From: Cordylochernes scorpioides
Lineage: Eukaryota > Arthropoda > Arachnida > Pseudoscorpiones > Chernetidae
Assembly: GCA_030710605.1 (NCBI GenBank)
Contig: CP092880.1
Span: 910,862 to 974,861 of the forward strand
DNA: 64,000 nucleotides
Reading direction: 5' to 3'
The notes beneath the pieces were generated by a model, which was not told the DNA's origin, searched no databases, and saw only the letters and a list, made by a program, of their open reading frames with translations. Position numbers and translations under genes: made by a program. Of the stretch, positions 50,130 through 60,738 are shown piece by piece (within the stretch, counting starts at the first letter, position 1; each line of letters begins with the position of its first letter).

Positions 50130-50714
50130 CCGAGCACCCAGACCAACATCACAACAATAGATCATATGTCTTCAAACCACGTCCATTGTAATGATTAATA
50201 CGAACAAAGAATCATTGTTATATAAACAGAACTGTTCAAATTGTCCAATACATTTTCAACCATATCCTTTAATTCAAAATCTTCTTAAATATAGGGCAAT
50301 AACGCGTGATCTCTATATTAACGAAATCAGAATATTAAGAACGATTTTTTTTCTTTTTTTTTTCTATTCTATTTAATTCTATTTCTCTCCTTCTGTTTTT
50401 TTTTTCTGCGATGAAAACTTGATAGGAGGGCTTAGCTCATCAGTGGTAAACCCTTTCAGAAGTTTCGCCAGTTTGGTATGGTAGATTAAACTGACTGGAA
50501 GTTCACCATTGATGAGCCAAGCTCTTCCCAATATTTTTTCAATGCAGTAAGGGCATTGGTAAGTTTGGTCGGTTCAAATTCACATTAATAGGTACCGCTC
50601 AGCAAGAGCAACCTAGTTCATGATAATTGAAACAATGAATAATATGTGAAGGTTATTAAACAAAATTTAACGCGGGATTCAATCCCGGTTCATGACTGTC
50701 GGGAATCGAGCGTG
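50130..50714. other. P-family remnant and AT-rich DNA
   Basis: 50410-50565 contains a rearranged P-family centre (GCCAGTTTGGTATGGTAGAT, GTTCACCATTGATGAGCCAA). The remainder is AT-rich with T-runs. Confidence 0.5.
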
Positions 50715-51145
50715 TTCCCCTCAAAGAAACAGTTTGGTAGATTAAATTGGTGAAACTGCTGGGAAGGTTGTCCACTAATGAGCTAAGCCCTCCCAATATA
50801 TTTCATCGCAGTAAGGACAGAAGTTTGTTTTAAATGTAAAAAAGACATTCGTTAGAATAACCAAATATAAATCTCCGACGATAAGTGTATTTATTACACT
50901 TTTAACGAAAATTAGAAACTATTTTAGACACGTAAGATTCTTTTTGAAATAAAACAATTTCTACTGCCCTTACTGCAATGCAATGGAAAAATTGATGGGA
51001 GGGCCTAGTTTATCAGTTTAATTAATTTTTCCATTGCATTGCAGTGAGGATAGCAGAAATTGTTTAATTTCAAAAAGAATCATACGCGTCTAAAATAGTT
51101 TCGAAATTTCATAACAGATGGCGCGGTAGTGCATCATAATATAAA
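50715..51145. mobile_element. Two P-family copies
   Basis: 50725-50870: short-arm subfamily right half (GTGAAACTGCTGGGAAGG, CCACTAATGAGCTAAGCC). 50905-51145: near-complete palindrome (TTAGAAACTATTTTAGACAC ... complement ... AGATGGCGCGGTAGTGCATC) with a shortened centre. Confidence 0.78.
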
Positions 51146-51149
51146 TGTT

Positions 51150-51830
51150 CTAATAAAACACTTTTAACGAGTTTACAAGCTTTCGGATTTTAAATGATCC
51201 TTCTACAGGTCAATTTTTTTAAAAGGTTCGTTCTTTAATTCTTTTATCTTCTATGTACTTCTGTGTATAGATGTTATTACTTTATATCAACACAGAACTG
51301 TAAAATTCGTGTTTAGAACAGTGTTCAGTGAGGCATATCGAGGACACAATGTTCGAAAATGATGTAAAACCAACCAAAAGAACAACCGCAGTCAATTTAT
51401 TCCAGTTTCCCTCAGGCGTTTATATTCTATATCACATATGAAGAATATCTTGTGACACCAAACATCAGAAATATATTTGAAAAATCCATATTCAGTTTTT
51501 ATATTCGCCCTTTGTACAAATTCAAGTTATATTTTTCCTGGAAGTTTGGAAAAGAAGCCGAGTTTTCTGTTCCTGGACCATCAAATCCCGAAAGTCCACA
51601 AAGACTAAATTATCGACTATGAGGTTTGTCCGTTTATTCCAACGCACGTCTTCTTCTCAATTTTCAAATAGCAATTACACGCCTGAATAAAAGCTGAGCC
51701 AAAGTAAAGAACAAATGTCAGTAGTTGACGCTGATGCTTTGGCAAAATACAAGATAATCAAACAAAAAATAAGAAAAGATCAAATATGTGAAATAAACTC
51801 TGAGAGAAAACTGACAAAAACTATAACAAG
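51150..51830. other. Unrecognised DNA with one Penelope-like motif
   Basis: 51175-51220 has AAGCTTTCGGATTTTAAATG, CTTCTACAGG. The rest (to 51830) shows no exon or repeat I recognise. Confidence 0.4.
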
Positions 51831-52055
51831 ATTATAAAACTATTTTAGAGGCGTAATATTCTTTTTAAAATAAAACAATTTCTACTGTCCTTACTGCGAT
51901 GGAAAAATTAAAGGGAGGGCCTGGCTCATCAGTGGTGAACCCTCCCTTTAATTTTTCCATCGCAGTAAGGACAGTAGAATTGTTTTATTTTAAAAAGAAT
52001 ATTACGCCTCTAAAATAGTTTTATAATTTGATAACAGATGGCGCTCTAGTACATC
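51831..52055. mobile_element. P-family foldback element, nearly perfect palindrome
   Basis: Arms of about 95 bp (ATTATAAAACTATTTTAGAG, GCGTAATATTCTTTTTAAAA, TACTGTCCTTACTGCGATGG) face exact complements. The centre is GGGAGGGCCTGGCTCATCAG, TGGTGAACCCTCCC. The right end is AGATGGCGCTCTAGTACATC. A LINE-tail array starts 25 bp further. Confidence 0.9.
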
Positions 52056-52079
52056 GTAACTATAACAAGACTTAGAACA

Positions 52080-52810
52080 AAACACTATAAAGGAATGACA
52101 ATACATCCAGATGGCACAAGAACCTATAGGACATGTAAAAACTGTCCTGGTGTGAAACTAACACCTACCCACATATTCTCATGCCCAGCAATGGCCGCAG
52201 CCTTGCAGAAAATTGGCATGGACCCAGAACAACAGCTTTACACACCCAAGATAGTGGATATTGCTGCTGCTGTGATAGAGATGTAAGGAGACATTTGAAG
52301 CTCTTCATTGGACACGACAACAACAACAATACAGTATACACACCCAAGATAGAGGACATTGCGACTGCTGTGATAGAGATGTATGGATACATATGAAGCT
52401 CTTCATTGGACACGACAACAACGACAACAATACAGTATACACACCCAAGATAGAGGACATTGCGACTGCTGTGATAGAGATGTATGGAGACATCTGAAGC
52501 TCTTCATTGGACACGACAACAACAATACAGTATATACACTCAAGATAGAGGACATTGCGACTTCTGTGATAGAGATGTATGGAGACATCTGAGACTCTTC
52601 ATTGGACACGACAACAACAATACAGTATATACACTCAAGATAGAGGACATTGCGACTTCTGTGATAGAGATGTATGGGGACATCTGAGGCTCTTCATTGG
52701 ACATGACAACAACAACAATACAGTATACACACTCAAGATAGAGGACATTGCGACTTCTGTGATAGAGATGTATGGGGACATCTGAGGCTCTTCATTGGAC
52801 ACGACAACAA
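52080..52810 (+). repeat. LINE 3'-end tandem array D, about 6 units, with coding head
   Basis: The first 190 bp encode MTIHPDGTRTYRTCKNCPG, VKLTPTHIFSCPAMAAALQK, IGMDPEQQLYTPKIVDIAAA and VIEM, then stop. This is the LINE ORF2 C-terminus, with C-x2-C-x8-H-x3-C. Then follow ~95-101-bp units like array C (CAATACAGTATACACACC, AGATAGAGGACATTGCGAC). The array ends at ACGACAACAACGCC. It is the best view of the source LINE. Confidence 0.9.
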
Positions 52811-54349
52811 CGCCTGATTAAGTGATGAATAATCTCAATATTAAGATGGAAAAATTAAGCCTCCATAGATAGGTTTCTTTTTGAAATTTGTATTCACAAA
52901 TCTCTCTCTCTCCACATTTACGTCACTTTAAACAGTTCCTTTTTTATTTCTGATTTGTTAAGGCCTGTGGCGGAACTTTTTATTTGAGGCCTGAGAAACG
53001 CTATGTTTCAAAAAGATAATGCATGAATGCATGTTGCCAACATTGTATGAACTTTCCTAAATACAGAAAATGCTCAGCTGCTGCTCAGATCAGCAAGTTT
53101 TCCTAAGCTGTCACTAATAGGAAACGGTTGGTCGATGGTTTCTGTGCGTCTGGGTCGTCACTACATTCCTGTCACTACTGTCATTTGAAATTTGACGTGT
53201 TCGAGTTGCATGGGAAGTTGTACATGTACAAACAATGTTCATACAATCTTTGACACAACACCCAGGTTACTGATTCATCAGAATCCGCACCTTCAAATTT
53301 ATTGAAAATTTAATCATCTGTTATTTCTCCAATTTCTAGCTAGAGAGAGATTATTTTCATTTTTTTTTAATAAATAAAGAGACCTATCCCTGGAGGCTTG
53401 ATATTTCCATATTAATATTGATACAGGGATCATGAACGTGCAACTAAGATTTGCTGACGGCTTGCGCCATCTATCAATAAAAATTCACTTTTGTACTATT
53501 TTTCATATATATATGTAATATTGTTGCAAATGATCCTGTCAACGTATGGATGAACTGGCAGTCGTGTACGTGAGGCGAGTGTTGATGTTCTTCCCAAACG
53601 TGTACAACAACAAGCAGAGGCAGGGCTAGATGTTAGCACCGAGAATGATCGGGGACAGCCCACGGGACAGAGGTAGAGGCCATGACACAAACTTGGATGC
53701 CTATCACCGAGACATGGAGAGAGATACCGAGAGAGATAGAAGCGGTTTGCCGATGGACATACTGTAGCACACACCGCGCTGACCCACTGCTAAAAACTGT
53801 CCTGTTGACAGGGGTCGCCTATAAAAAGCCCTGGAGGGGAGCCCATCTGGGCGTCGGCTATTTCATCCCCCTCTGCCCTTGAATAATTGGCTTAAAAGTT
53901 TAAGGACCAAGATAAATATTCTCTCTCTCTCGAATTAAAAACATTCTAATTATCCTAGTTATACTGTATTTATATATTCACATAAAATTATATAACATTA
54001 ATAAGGCAGTTTTTTTAGATATACCATCAAATCTCTTGGGCCAATCCTCGCCACCCCTATATCTCCCCATTCGTCACCTCCCATCGACCCCAGAGACATC
54101 TGGGGACCAACTGGATCGACCAGCGTTTTAATTATATATATATTTAGGGGGTGGCGGGACACATCCGGCAGATCGGCTGGCGTGAAATGGAATTCATACC
54201 TAGCAATGATGAGAGAGGTTGGTTTTGAAGGCAATCAGCTTGCGATCTTGTTGTTTCTCAACGCATTTCAACCTATAACAATGGTAATGATTGAAACTAT
54301 TGTTAAATTTAAATATTGATATATATCAATTGATGTATCAAGAATTTTT
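52811..54349. other. Unrecognised DNA; GC-richer part 53520-53880
   Basis: 52811-53400 is unremarkable. 53440-53500 carries the GGCTTGCGCCATCTATC motif family. 53520-53880 is GC-richer, with TATAAAAAGCCC near 53820 that could be a promoter or LTR part, but no homology is recognised. 54000-54240 has an open frame without known motifs. Confidence 0.35.
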
Positions 54350-54500
54350 TTTATCAAATTGATTTATCAAAAAAATGGGTTGGCCAAATATCAGGGAACA
54401 GGCTAAATCAATGTTTAGTTGATTTCTGTTCCACTAGATGGCGCTCTGCCATCTAAAAAGCACATGTGCTTTTGGTCAGGTTATGGCTTCATTATTTTTA
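54350..54500 (+). repeat. Foldback/Penelope-like module, single copy
   Basis: TTGATTTATCAAAAAAATGG, TTGGCCAAATATCAGGGAAC, CCACTAGATGGCGCTCTGCC and AAGCACATGTGCTTTTGG match the modules at 26065-26725. Confidence 0.8.
54431..54444 (+). promoter_or_regulatory. CTCF-like motif inside a foldback module
   Basis: CCACTAGATGGCGC, a 14/14 match to CCASYAGRKGGCGC. Position within the repeat is the same as at 26234. Confidence 0.5.
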
Positions 54501-54741
54501 GTATATATACCGTAATATAATTTATATACTTCCAGAAATTAATAAATAAATAAGATATGGGCGACTTTTTGAGGAGAATACGTATCAGAAACAGGACTCG
54601 CTGCCTACTCGCGGTACGAGGGCTCGGCGTTCTATAGCTAGCTGTTTATCTGGTTTGAGTCATTTTTATTCTCTCTCTGAATTCGGTCATTATTTTAATT
54701 TTTAATTAATTGAGTCGTTTCTTTCATATACTTTCCACTCT

Positions 54742-55122
54742 TCAATTAACTTCGCCTTTGCCGGTCCCAAGCCCGAAATGAAAAAGGAGGAGGGGGAGCA
54801 GTAACAAGTTCACTAAAAAACCTGGGTTCAGCTGGCCCGGCTGATAGTACCCTGTAAGGGCTCCTAATCCAGGGATACAGGATGAGCAGCGTTTGTACTC
54901 CATGTTAGGAGCAGCTGCACATGGCGTCTGTTCCTCATGTCAGAGGCGGCCATTTATTTTGGAGCTAAGTCGGCCTGCCGCTGAGTAGTGCTCCTAGTCT
55001 TAATGACAAAGGCAGATGCATTCTACTTCACCCAGTCATGAGGGTTGTCAAAAGACACCATCAAGGGTCACAACTTGATACCCTAATATGATTGAGTGGG
55101 GATAAGAAAGAAGAAGAAGAAG
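54742..55122 (+). mobile_element. LINE-tailed SINE-like element (K-family), copy 6
   Basis: Longest copy (381 bp) with a perfect 12-bp target duplication ACTTTCCACTCT (54730-54741 and 55123-55134). Ends GGGGATAAGAAAGAAGAAGA. Confidence 0.9.
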
Positions 55123-55420
55123 ACTTTCCACTCTACGCGCATTGTCACAGGCACACAAACACACACATATTTATATATATTACAGCTTTACATATTGGCT
55201 TGAAAAAACAAACGACAGACTGATATGTAAATAAGCTGTCCAATAAAAGGAACTCCTAGTAAACAGAAGTATAATGTTGAGGAATCTGTTGAAGATTTGA
55301 ACTGAAAATTTGTTACTTATGGAGTTTGAGGGATCGTCACCATTATTACAAAGCTACAGAGACTGCTGGGGGTGAGGAAATAACGGGTTCAACAGGTTTA
55401 GATGGGTGTGTACGAGGTAC

Positions 55421-55508
55421 CTAGCAACCTGAATGGATTCAACTAGCAACCTGAAAGGATTCACCTAGCAACCTGAATGGATTCACCTAGCAACCTGAAT
55501 GGATTCAA
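55421..55508 (+). repeat. 22-bp minisatellite, 4 units
   Basis: The unit is CTAGCAACCTGAATGGATTC plus AA or AC. CCTAGCAAC fragments continue to about 55640 in looser form. Confidence 0.85.
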
Positions 55509-55797
55509 CTATCAACAAAGAAAGAAAATCCGCTTAGCAGTCAATTATAAGAAACTGCCTAGCAACCAAGTAAAAGGAACCTAGCAACAAAATAATAAAA
55601 CCAAGTAAAAAAGGGGGGAATACCCTAGCAACACCTTACTACAAGTGATAAATCCAACAAGGAAAGAGAAACGTAGTAAAAAGTGCGAAATCTCTTGGAT
55701 TATCTTTTGGAGGGCTCTTCGTAGCTTCCGAGAATACTCCCTGTCTATAATATCGCCGTGTTCAGTGTGAATGCGTGTACAAGTAGGTAATACTTGT

Positions 55798-55975
55798 GAT
55801 TAAACTGGCGAAACCGCTGGGAGGGTTCACCACTGATGAGCTAGGGGTCCTCCCATTAATTTTTCTATTGCAGTAAGGGTAGTATTAATTGTTTAATTTT
55901 CAAAAGAATCATACGCGTCTATAATAGTTTCGAATTTTCATAACAGATGGCGCGCTAATGCATCATAATACTTGT
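55798..55975 (+). mobile_element. P-family element, right half
   Basis: ATTAAACTGGCGAAACCGC, CACCACTGATGAGCTAGG, then the right arm ending AGATGGCGCGCTAATGCATC. The left arm is absent. Confidence 0.82.
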
Positions 55976-56084
55976 ATGTAAGTTGTCTATAGGGACTTCA
56001 TTCTATTCACCTTACATGTTGTGACACTCGGAATGTCAAATGTCTTCCTTCTCTGTGACACTCCAAGTGACAAAGACAAGCGGT

Positions 56085-56427
56085 AACTCCGTCTTTGTCA
56101 GTCCCAAGCCCAGATGAAAAAGGAGGGGGAGCAGTAACAAGCTCGCTATAAAACCTGGGTTCAGCTGGCCTGGCTGATAGTACCCTGTAAGGGCTCCTAA
56201 TCCAGAGATACAGGATGAGCAGAGTTTGTACTCCATGTTAGGAGCAGCTGCACATGGTGTCTGTTCCTCATGTCAGAGGCGGCCATTTCTTTTGGAGCTA
56301 AGTTGGCCTGCCACTGAGTAGTGCTCCCAATCTAAATGACAAAGGCAGATGCATTCTACTTCACCCAGTCATGATGGTTGTCCTTGATACCCTAATATGA
56401 TTGAGTGCAGATAAGAAAGAAGAAGAA
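56085..56427 (+). mobile_element. LINE-tailed SINE-like element (K-family), copy 7
   Basis: Starts AACTCCGTCTTTGTCAG and ends AGATAAGAAAGAAGAA. The duplication is GACAAGCGGT (56075-56084) and GACAACCGGT (56428-56437), with one mismatch. Confidence 0.87.
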
Positions 56428-56814
56428 GACAACCGGTTCTGTCTCATTTCCAGTCTGTATTCATTTCTTCGAGGGAGTCCCTTCTAACGGGGCAGATTTT
56501 ACCTAATCACCACAGGTGGAACAGAACAAAATAAAGAGGAGATCAGCTCGAGTACAGTATTAGTTAATATTTAACTAGCGCCGTTTTTATTTACCCTCTC
56601 ACGCCCTCTAATTATTTATCGACCCAACAGGTGATTCAGTGTCTTCTTACCTTTAAGAACCTGAGAAGTCTGGCTTTCCTCAAGTCAAGCATGCAAGGGC
56701 AGCATGACATTCTTTTCACGGGAAGAAAGGATAGCAGGATGGAAGAACTGTTTCTTCAAAAAAGACAATGGTTCTTAAAAAAGGATGTTAGGTAGTCTCC
56801 CAAACACAATTAAA

Positions 56815-57475
56815 CGGAAGATATTGGGGTGAAATATATATATGTGGTAATATAAGGTTGGAAATGAAATAAGGACATCACAAGTTGAAAGAAATACCCA
56901 GGCAACCAGAGAGAGAGAGAGGGGGGGGGGGGCCTGCCACCGCCGAGCGGCCGTTCGTGTCGCACACAATCCCCAATTGTCTTAATAGTATGCTGCACTA
57001 GCGCGCCATCTGTTATCAAAATTCGAAATTATTTTAAAAGCGTAATATTCTTTTTGAAATTAAACAATTTCTACTGCCCTTACTGCAATGGAAAAATACC
57101 CATTCCAAGAGTCTACCAACAGTATCACTATAAAAGGAAGTTCCAAAAATGCAATATAACAGCGGTATGGTAGATTAAACTGGCGAAACCGCTGAGAGGG
57201 TTCACCACTGATGAGACAGGCCCTCCCATTAATTTTTCCATTGCAGTAATGGCAGTAGAAATTGTTTAATTTCAAAAAGAATATCACGCCTTTAAAATAG
57301 TTTTTCGAATTTTGTCTTAATAGTCTCGAGGTGTTAACTAACGGACCACAATGGTCGCCCCTTGGAATGTCGCTGGTATCTCAAGTGACCGGACTTTACC
57401 CGCCCGTCTCTCTCTGGGTTGTCTGTAGGTTGGCTTTATTTGTTGAAGGGGGAGGTTTTTATACTACATAATATA
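56815..57475 (-). repeat. Dispersed repeat, copy 2, interrupted by a P-family element
   Basis: The inverse of 21670-21995 (GTTCGTGTCGCACACAATCC, GACCACAATGGTCGCCCCTT, GGGTTGTCTGTAGGTTGGCT). It is split by the element at 56989-57311. A run of about 12 G's lies at 56931-56942. Confidence 0.75.
56989..57311. mobile_element. P-family foldback element with 12-bp target duplication
   Basis: Starts TATGCTGCACTAGCGCGCC. Flanked by TTGTCTTAATAG at 56977-56988 and 57312-57323, a perfect 12-bp duplication. The paralogous repeat at 21670 has the empty site. A long duplication argues against a cut-and-paste TA or 8-bp transposon and for target-primed insertion. The left arm ends CTTTTAAAATAATTTCGAAT in inverse. 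Confidence 0.88.
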
Positions 57476-57589
57476 ATAAAAGATAAATGCCAATGGAAAT
57501 AGTAATGCAAAGGTTTCTTGGAATGTTAACAACAGAGCAGAAAAAGAAGAAAAAAGACCCCAGACACCTCAATGACTATTTCTTGAAAA

Positions 57590-57700
57590 TAATGATACTT
57601 CGGCCAATAAATCTTTTTATTATCTCGACGTTTCGACAAAAAAAAACTTTTTTCCTCGTCAGGAGCAAACAAAAATTAAAACATTTAGCAGGGCGTTAAA
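57590..57700 (-). repeat. Penelope-like terminal motif
   Basis: On the minus strand GCTCCTGACGAGGAAAAAAG, then TTTGTCGAAACGTCGAGATA, ATAAAAAG. The CTGACGA...GTCGAAACGTCGAG order is typical of Penelope-like element ends. Confidence 0.5.
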
Positions 57701-57889
57701 AATCATTCTCAGTGACAAAAGACCCTTGTTGAGAGAAAGAGAGAGAGAGATATCTTGGTAAGTTTTTTTTTTAATTGACTCTCTCTCCCTATAAATATTT
57801 TGTATAGAATTTTATTGGAGAACTTAAAGATAAATACTGTTTTATGTGGTATCTACTGAACAACTGGGAGAATATGAACAAAAAATTAA

Positions 57890-58172
57890 TCAAAATTCGA
57901 AACTATTTTAAAGGCGAAAGATTCTTTTTGAAATTAAACAATTTATACTGTCCTTACTGCAATGGAAAAATTAATGGGAGGGCCTGGTTCATCAGTGGTG
58001 AACCCTCCCAGCGGTTTCGCCAGTTTAATCTACCATACCGCTGTGATATTGTATTTTTGGAACTTCCTTTCCATTGCAGTAAGGGCAGTAGAAATTGTTT
58101 AATTTCAAAAAGAATCTTACGCCTTTAAAATAGTTTTGAATTTTGATAACAGATGGCGCGCTAGTGCATCAA
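57890..58172. mobile_element. P-family foldback element
   Basis: ATTCGAAACTATTTTAAAGG ... TACTGTCCTTACTGCAATGG ... centre with CGGTTTCGCCAGTTTAATC, then right arm ending AGATGGCGCGCTAGTGCATC. Confidence 0.87.
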
Positions 58173-58199
58173 ATTAATTAATATAAAGTAAATAAAGGT

Positions 58200-58270
58200 T
58201 CCAAGTTTCTTGTTCAAATTTTTATTTTCAAGCTTTCGGACTTGTCAGTCCTTCAACAGGAGTATCACGA
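58200..58270 (+). repeat. Penelope-like terminal motif
   Basis: TTTATTTTCAAGCTTTCGGA, CTTGTCAGTCCTTCAACAGG. Similar to 51178 and 28240. Confidence 0.5.
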
Positions 58271-58309
58271 CACTCGTACAAATTAATTTTTACATATTTA
58301 AATATTAGC

Positions 58310-58508
58310 ACAAAGCAATAACACGCCATCTATACATATAAAATGAAAGGAATTAAAAGCACGAATGTTTCTTTTATACATAGTACAAACTTCTACTGCA
58401 AATATTATTTCTTACTACAGTAGAAGTTTGTACTATGTATAAAAGAAACATTCGTGCTTTTAATTCCTTTCATTTTATATGTATAGATGGCGTGTTATTG
58501 CTTTGTGT
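58310..58508. repeat. Nearly perfect palindrome, ~90-bp arms
   Basis: The left arm 58310-58398 and right arm 58418-58508 are complementary almost base for base (AAAGCAATAACACGCCATCT, GGAATTAAAAGCACGAATGT, TACAAACTTCTACTG), with a 19-bp spacer. The inner end matches the P-family block CTTCTACTG. It could form a 90-bp hairpin. Confidence 0.92.
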
Positions 58509-58734
58509 TAATTTATGCCTAACTGGCCTTGTCTTTATTGTTTGCGGAAGAGCATTGCTCGATGCAAATATATAAATGTAATTCTACTGTCCTATAAGCT
58601 TTATGTCCATAGTTTTATTGAAAACCATTTCTGAGATTCCATCCTTCAGTGCTGCGTATATTACCTTGTGTTTGTATAGATACCTGATAATTATGCATAT
58701 CTTGTTAATTCTACAAATTATTAAGAAAAAGGCA

Positions 58735-58905
58735 TCTCCTTATCGGGCAACTGAAAGTTGCTGATGGCTTGCGCCATCTATCGGAATAAATATCAACTAT
58801 TCTCGTGGATTTTTAATTATTCCAGAATTGGCCAAATACCTATTCTTGATTAATCAAGAAAAGCTAACCACGGACGCGTTTCGGGCTGTTGGTTCTCATC
58901 AGCGT
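58735..58905 (-). repeat. Penelope-like end with stem-loop and GAAACGCGT
   Basis: On the minus strand CACGCTGATGAGAACCAACA, GCCCGAAACGCGTCCGTGG, TTAGCTTTTCTTGATTAATC. The adjacent TTGCGCCATCTATCGGAAT is the shared terminal motif. Compare the CACGCTG/CAGCGTG stem at 26530. Confidence 0.55.
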
Positions 58906-59065
58906 GGTGATTAATTGTAATCTACTAATTATTGTTCTTTGAGAACTGCTTGTTCTCGATTGCTTGTACACAAGTTTATGATAAGCCCTTCCTTTCTTTT
59001 CCCCTTATTTGATACACTGTAAATAACATTGCTGATTACTTGTACTATTACTGTTATTCCTGTAT

Positions 59066-59177
59066 ATACCCTACATTTCTGCTTGGAGAATCTGTATAAG
59101 ACTAAAAACTCAACAACAACAAAGCTTTATTAAGACCTTTTAGTCTTATACAGATTCTCCAAGCAGAAATATAGGAT
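59066..59177. repeat. Palindrome, ~40-bp arms
   Basis: CTACATTTCTGCTTGGAGAA, TCTGTATAAGACTAAAA faces its complement TTTTAGTCTTATACAGATTC, TCCAAGCAGAAATATAGG. A related single arm is at 43140-43190, and the TAAGACTAAAAACTC block recurs at 59410. Confidence 0.85.
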
Positions 59178-59179
59178 AC

Positions 59180-60034
59180 ATGAAGGAAAAACAGTGATAG
59201 AACTTAATTGTAACATGATATTTATATACAGGGAAAATTATATAAAGACAATCAAGCTAATAGATTAATCTGGGAAATTGGAGGCAAAGAAAGTTACTAT
59301 ACATGGATTTACCACCGATTCTCGTGTTAGGTCTTGTGGAGTTATTTGGTAGCAGCTCTGAGACTTTTCTTAGCTATGTAGAACTTTTCCTAGTCATCAT
59401 CCCCGCCATAAGACTAAAAACTCTTAATAAAGCTTTTTGTTGTTGTTGTAAGCACCTTCTTATATAAAAATTAATTATTTTCAAATTTGCATATCTGCTC
59501 TATTTATCTCCGCGACAATATAAACGAAGAATGGTGCGCGCCATCTGTTATCAGAAATTCATACTATTTTAGCACGAGAATGATTCTTTTCTTTCTTTAA
59601 AAATATATATGTTATAGAAAAATTATTTTATTTCAAAATCATAATTTCATAGATTAAACTATTCTGTTAAATCGACCGCCAGAGGTCACGCTTTCCCTTT
59701 ATATAACCTATTGTTGTTGTTTCCAGATGGCCGGCTCAAACCTTTTGTAATTATGTAAATAAGTTTTTCATTTTCTTTATTCTTACGCCTTAAGTCAGTC
59801 ATACCTTACTCAAATTATGTTTTCTATATTCCATAAGCTTAATTAAAGTTATTTCTAATCTTCACTATTTTTATTATTATACTTTCAAGATTTTAACCAA
59901 GACTGCATTACCATAGCATAATCCTCAAGATAATCAAAAATCAAGCAGAAATCTATTTTTTTATAATATATATATAGCAAATTTTTTATATACTCTCCTT
60001 CCTGTACAATGATAAAACAGCCAAATATATTATT
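59180..60034. other. AT-rich DNA
   Basis: Contains a degenerate P-type end (GCGCGCCATCTGTTATCAGA at about 59535). No exon or RNA gene recognised. Confidence 0.45.
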
Positions 60035-60082
60035 GAGACGGTATGGTAAACTGGGAGTGAATTCACCATTGGTGAGCCAGGT

Positions 60083-60633
60083 TGACAAAAGTTACTATTA
60101 CGGGTTACCACACAAAAATGGAATATACTAGGGCCTAAAGTAAATGTAACTTAAAACACAGAAAAACGTACACTCAAGAGTACAACACCAACAACCAGAA
60201 GGAAGTCAATANNNNNNNNNNNNNNNNNNNNNNNNNNNNNNNNNNNNNNNNNNNNNNNNNNNNNNNNNNNNNNNNNNNNNNNNNNNNNNNNNNNNNNNNN
60301 NNNNNNNNNNNAAACTCGTGATTGGTAAAATAAAACAAAACAGTACTTATCTTTATTGTAGTGTTAGTAGGGATCGGACTGGGGCCACACACATGCGAAG
60401 AGATCCCCAGACACGGAAAAACCACATATAAAACACTTTAAGCGTCTCCACACCAATTCTCCACGCTATGGGCCCCTCGCATTTCCTTAGTCCCCTCTTA
60501 TATACAGACATGGCCACATTCGTCCAATGAGAAGGCGTGAGAGATTGGTTCACTAACAAACGAAGACAACATTATTCCCGCTAAAAACTGATCAGAAAAA
60601 AAAACTGAAAATGTTTGTCAATATAATTTGACA
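60083..60633 (-). mobile_element. Solo LTR (same family as 29597-30061), contains assembly gap
   Basis: The minus strand begins TGTCAAATTATATTGACAAA and ends AGTAACTTTTGTCA. It is flanked by AGGT at 60079-60082 and 60634-60637 (4-bp duplication). It is inserted into a P-family centre (ATTCACCATTGGTGAGCC at 60060). Without the 100 Ns it is 451 bp, against 465 bp for its sister. Confidence 0.87.
60212..60311. other. Assembly gap, exactly 100 N
   Basis: Placeholder-sized gap within the LTR. The sister LTR has almost nothing between the matching flanks (GTGAGTT | ATTATTTACT), so the true missing sequence is probably short or a small expansion. The 83-residue frame that spans it is meaningless. 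Confidence 0.95.
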
Positions 60634-60738
60634 AGGTCCGCTCCATTATGTTTACCATTGCAGTAAGTTAGCACACAGTAGAGAATTCATTATAGCTGCA
60701 ACAATATCATTAACATGCTGAATCAGTACAGATATGTA

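Noticed and set aside
53520-53880. Host exon or LTR with TATAAAAAGCC
   Set aside because: GC-richer and with a TATA-like box, but no paired LTR, target duplication or protein match was seen.
58860-58905. Hammerhead ribozyme (CTGATGAGAACC...CCCGAAACGCG)
   Set aside because: CUGAUGA and GAAAC are present, but the sequence between them does not form stem II; a simple GCTG/CAGC stem-loop is more likely.
60174-60425. 83-residue frame spanning the N gap
   Set aside because: Translated Ns; the region is a solo LTR.
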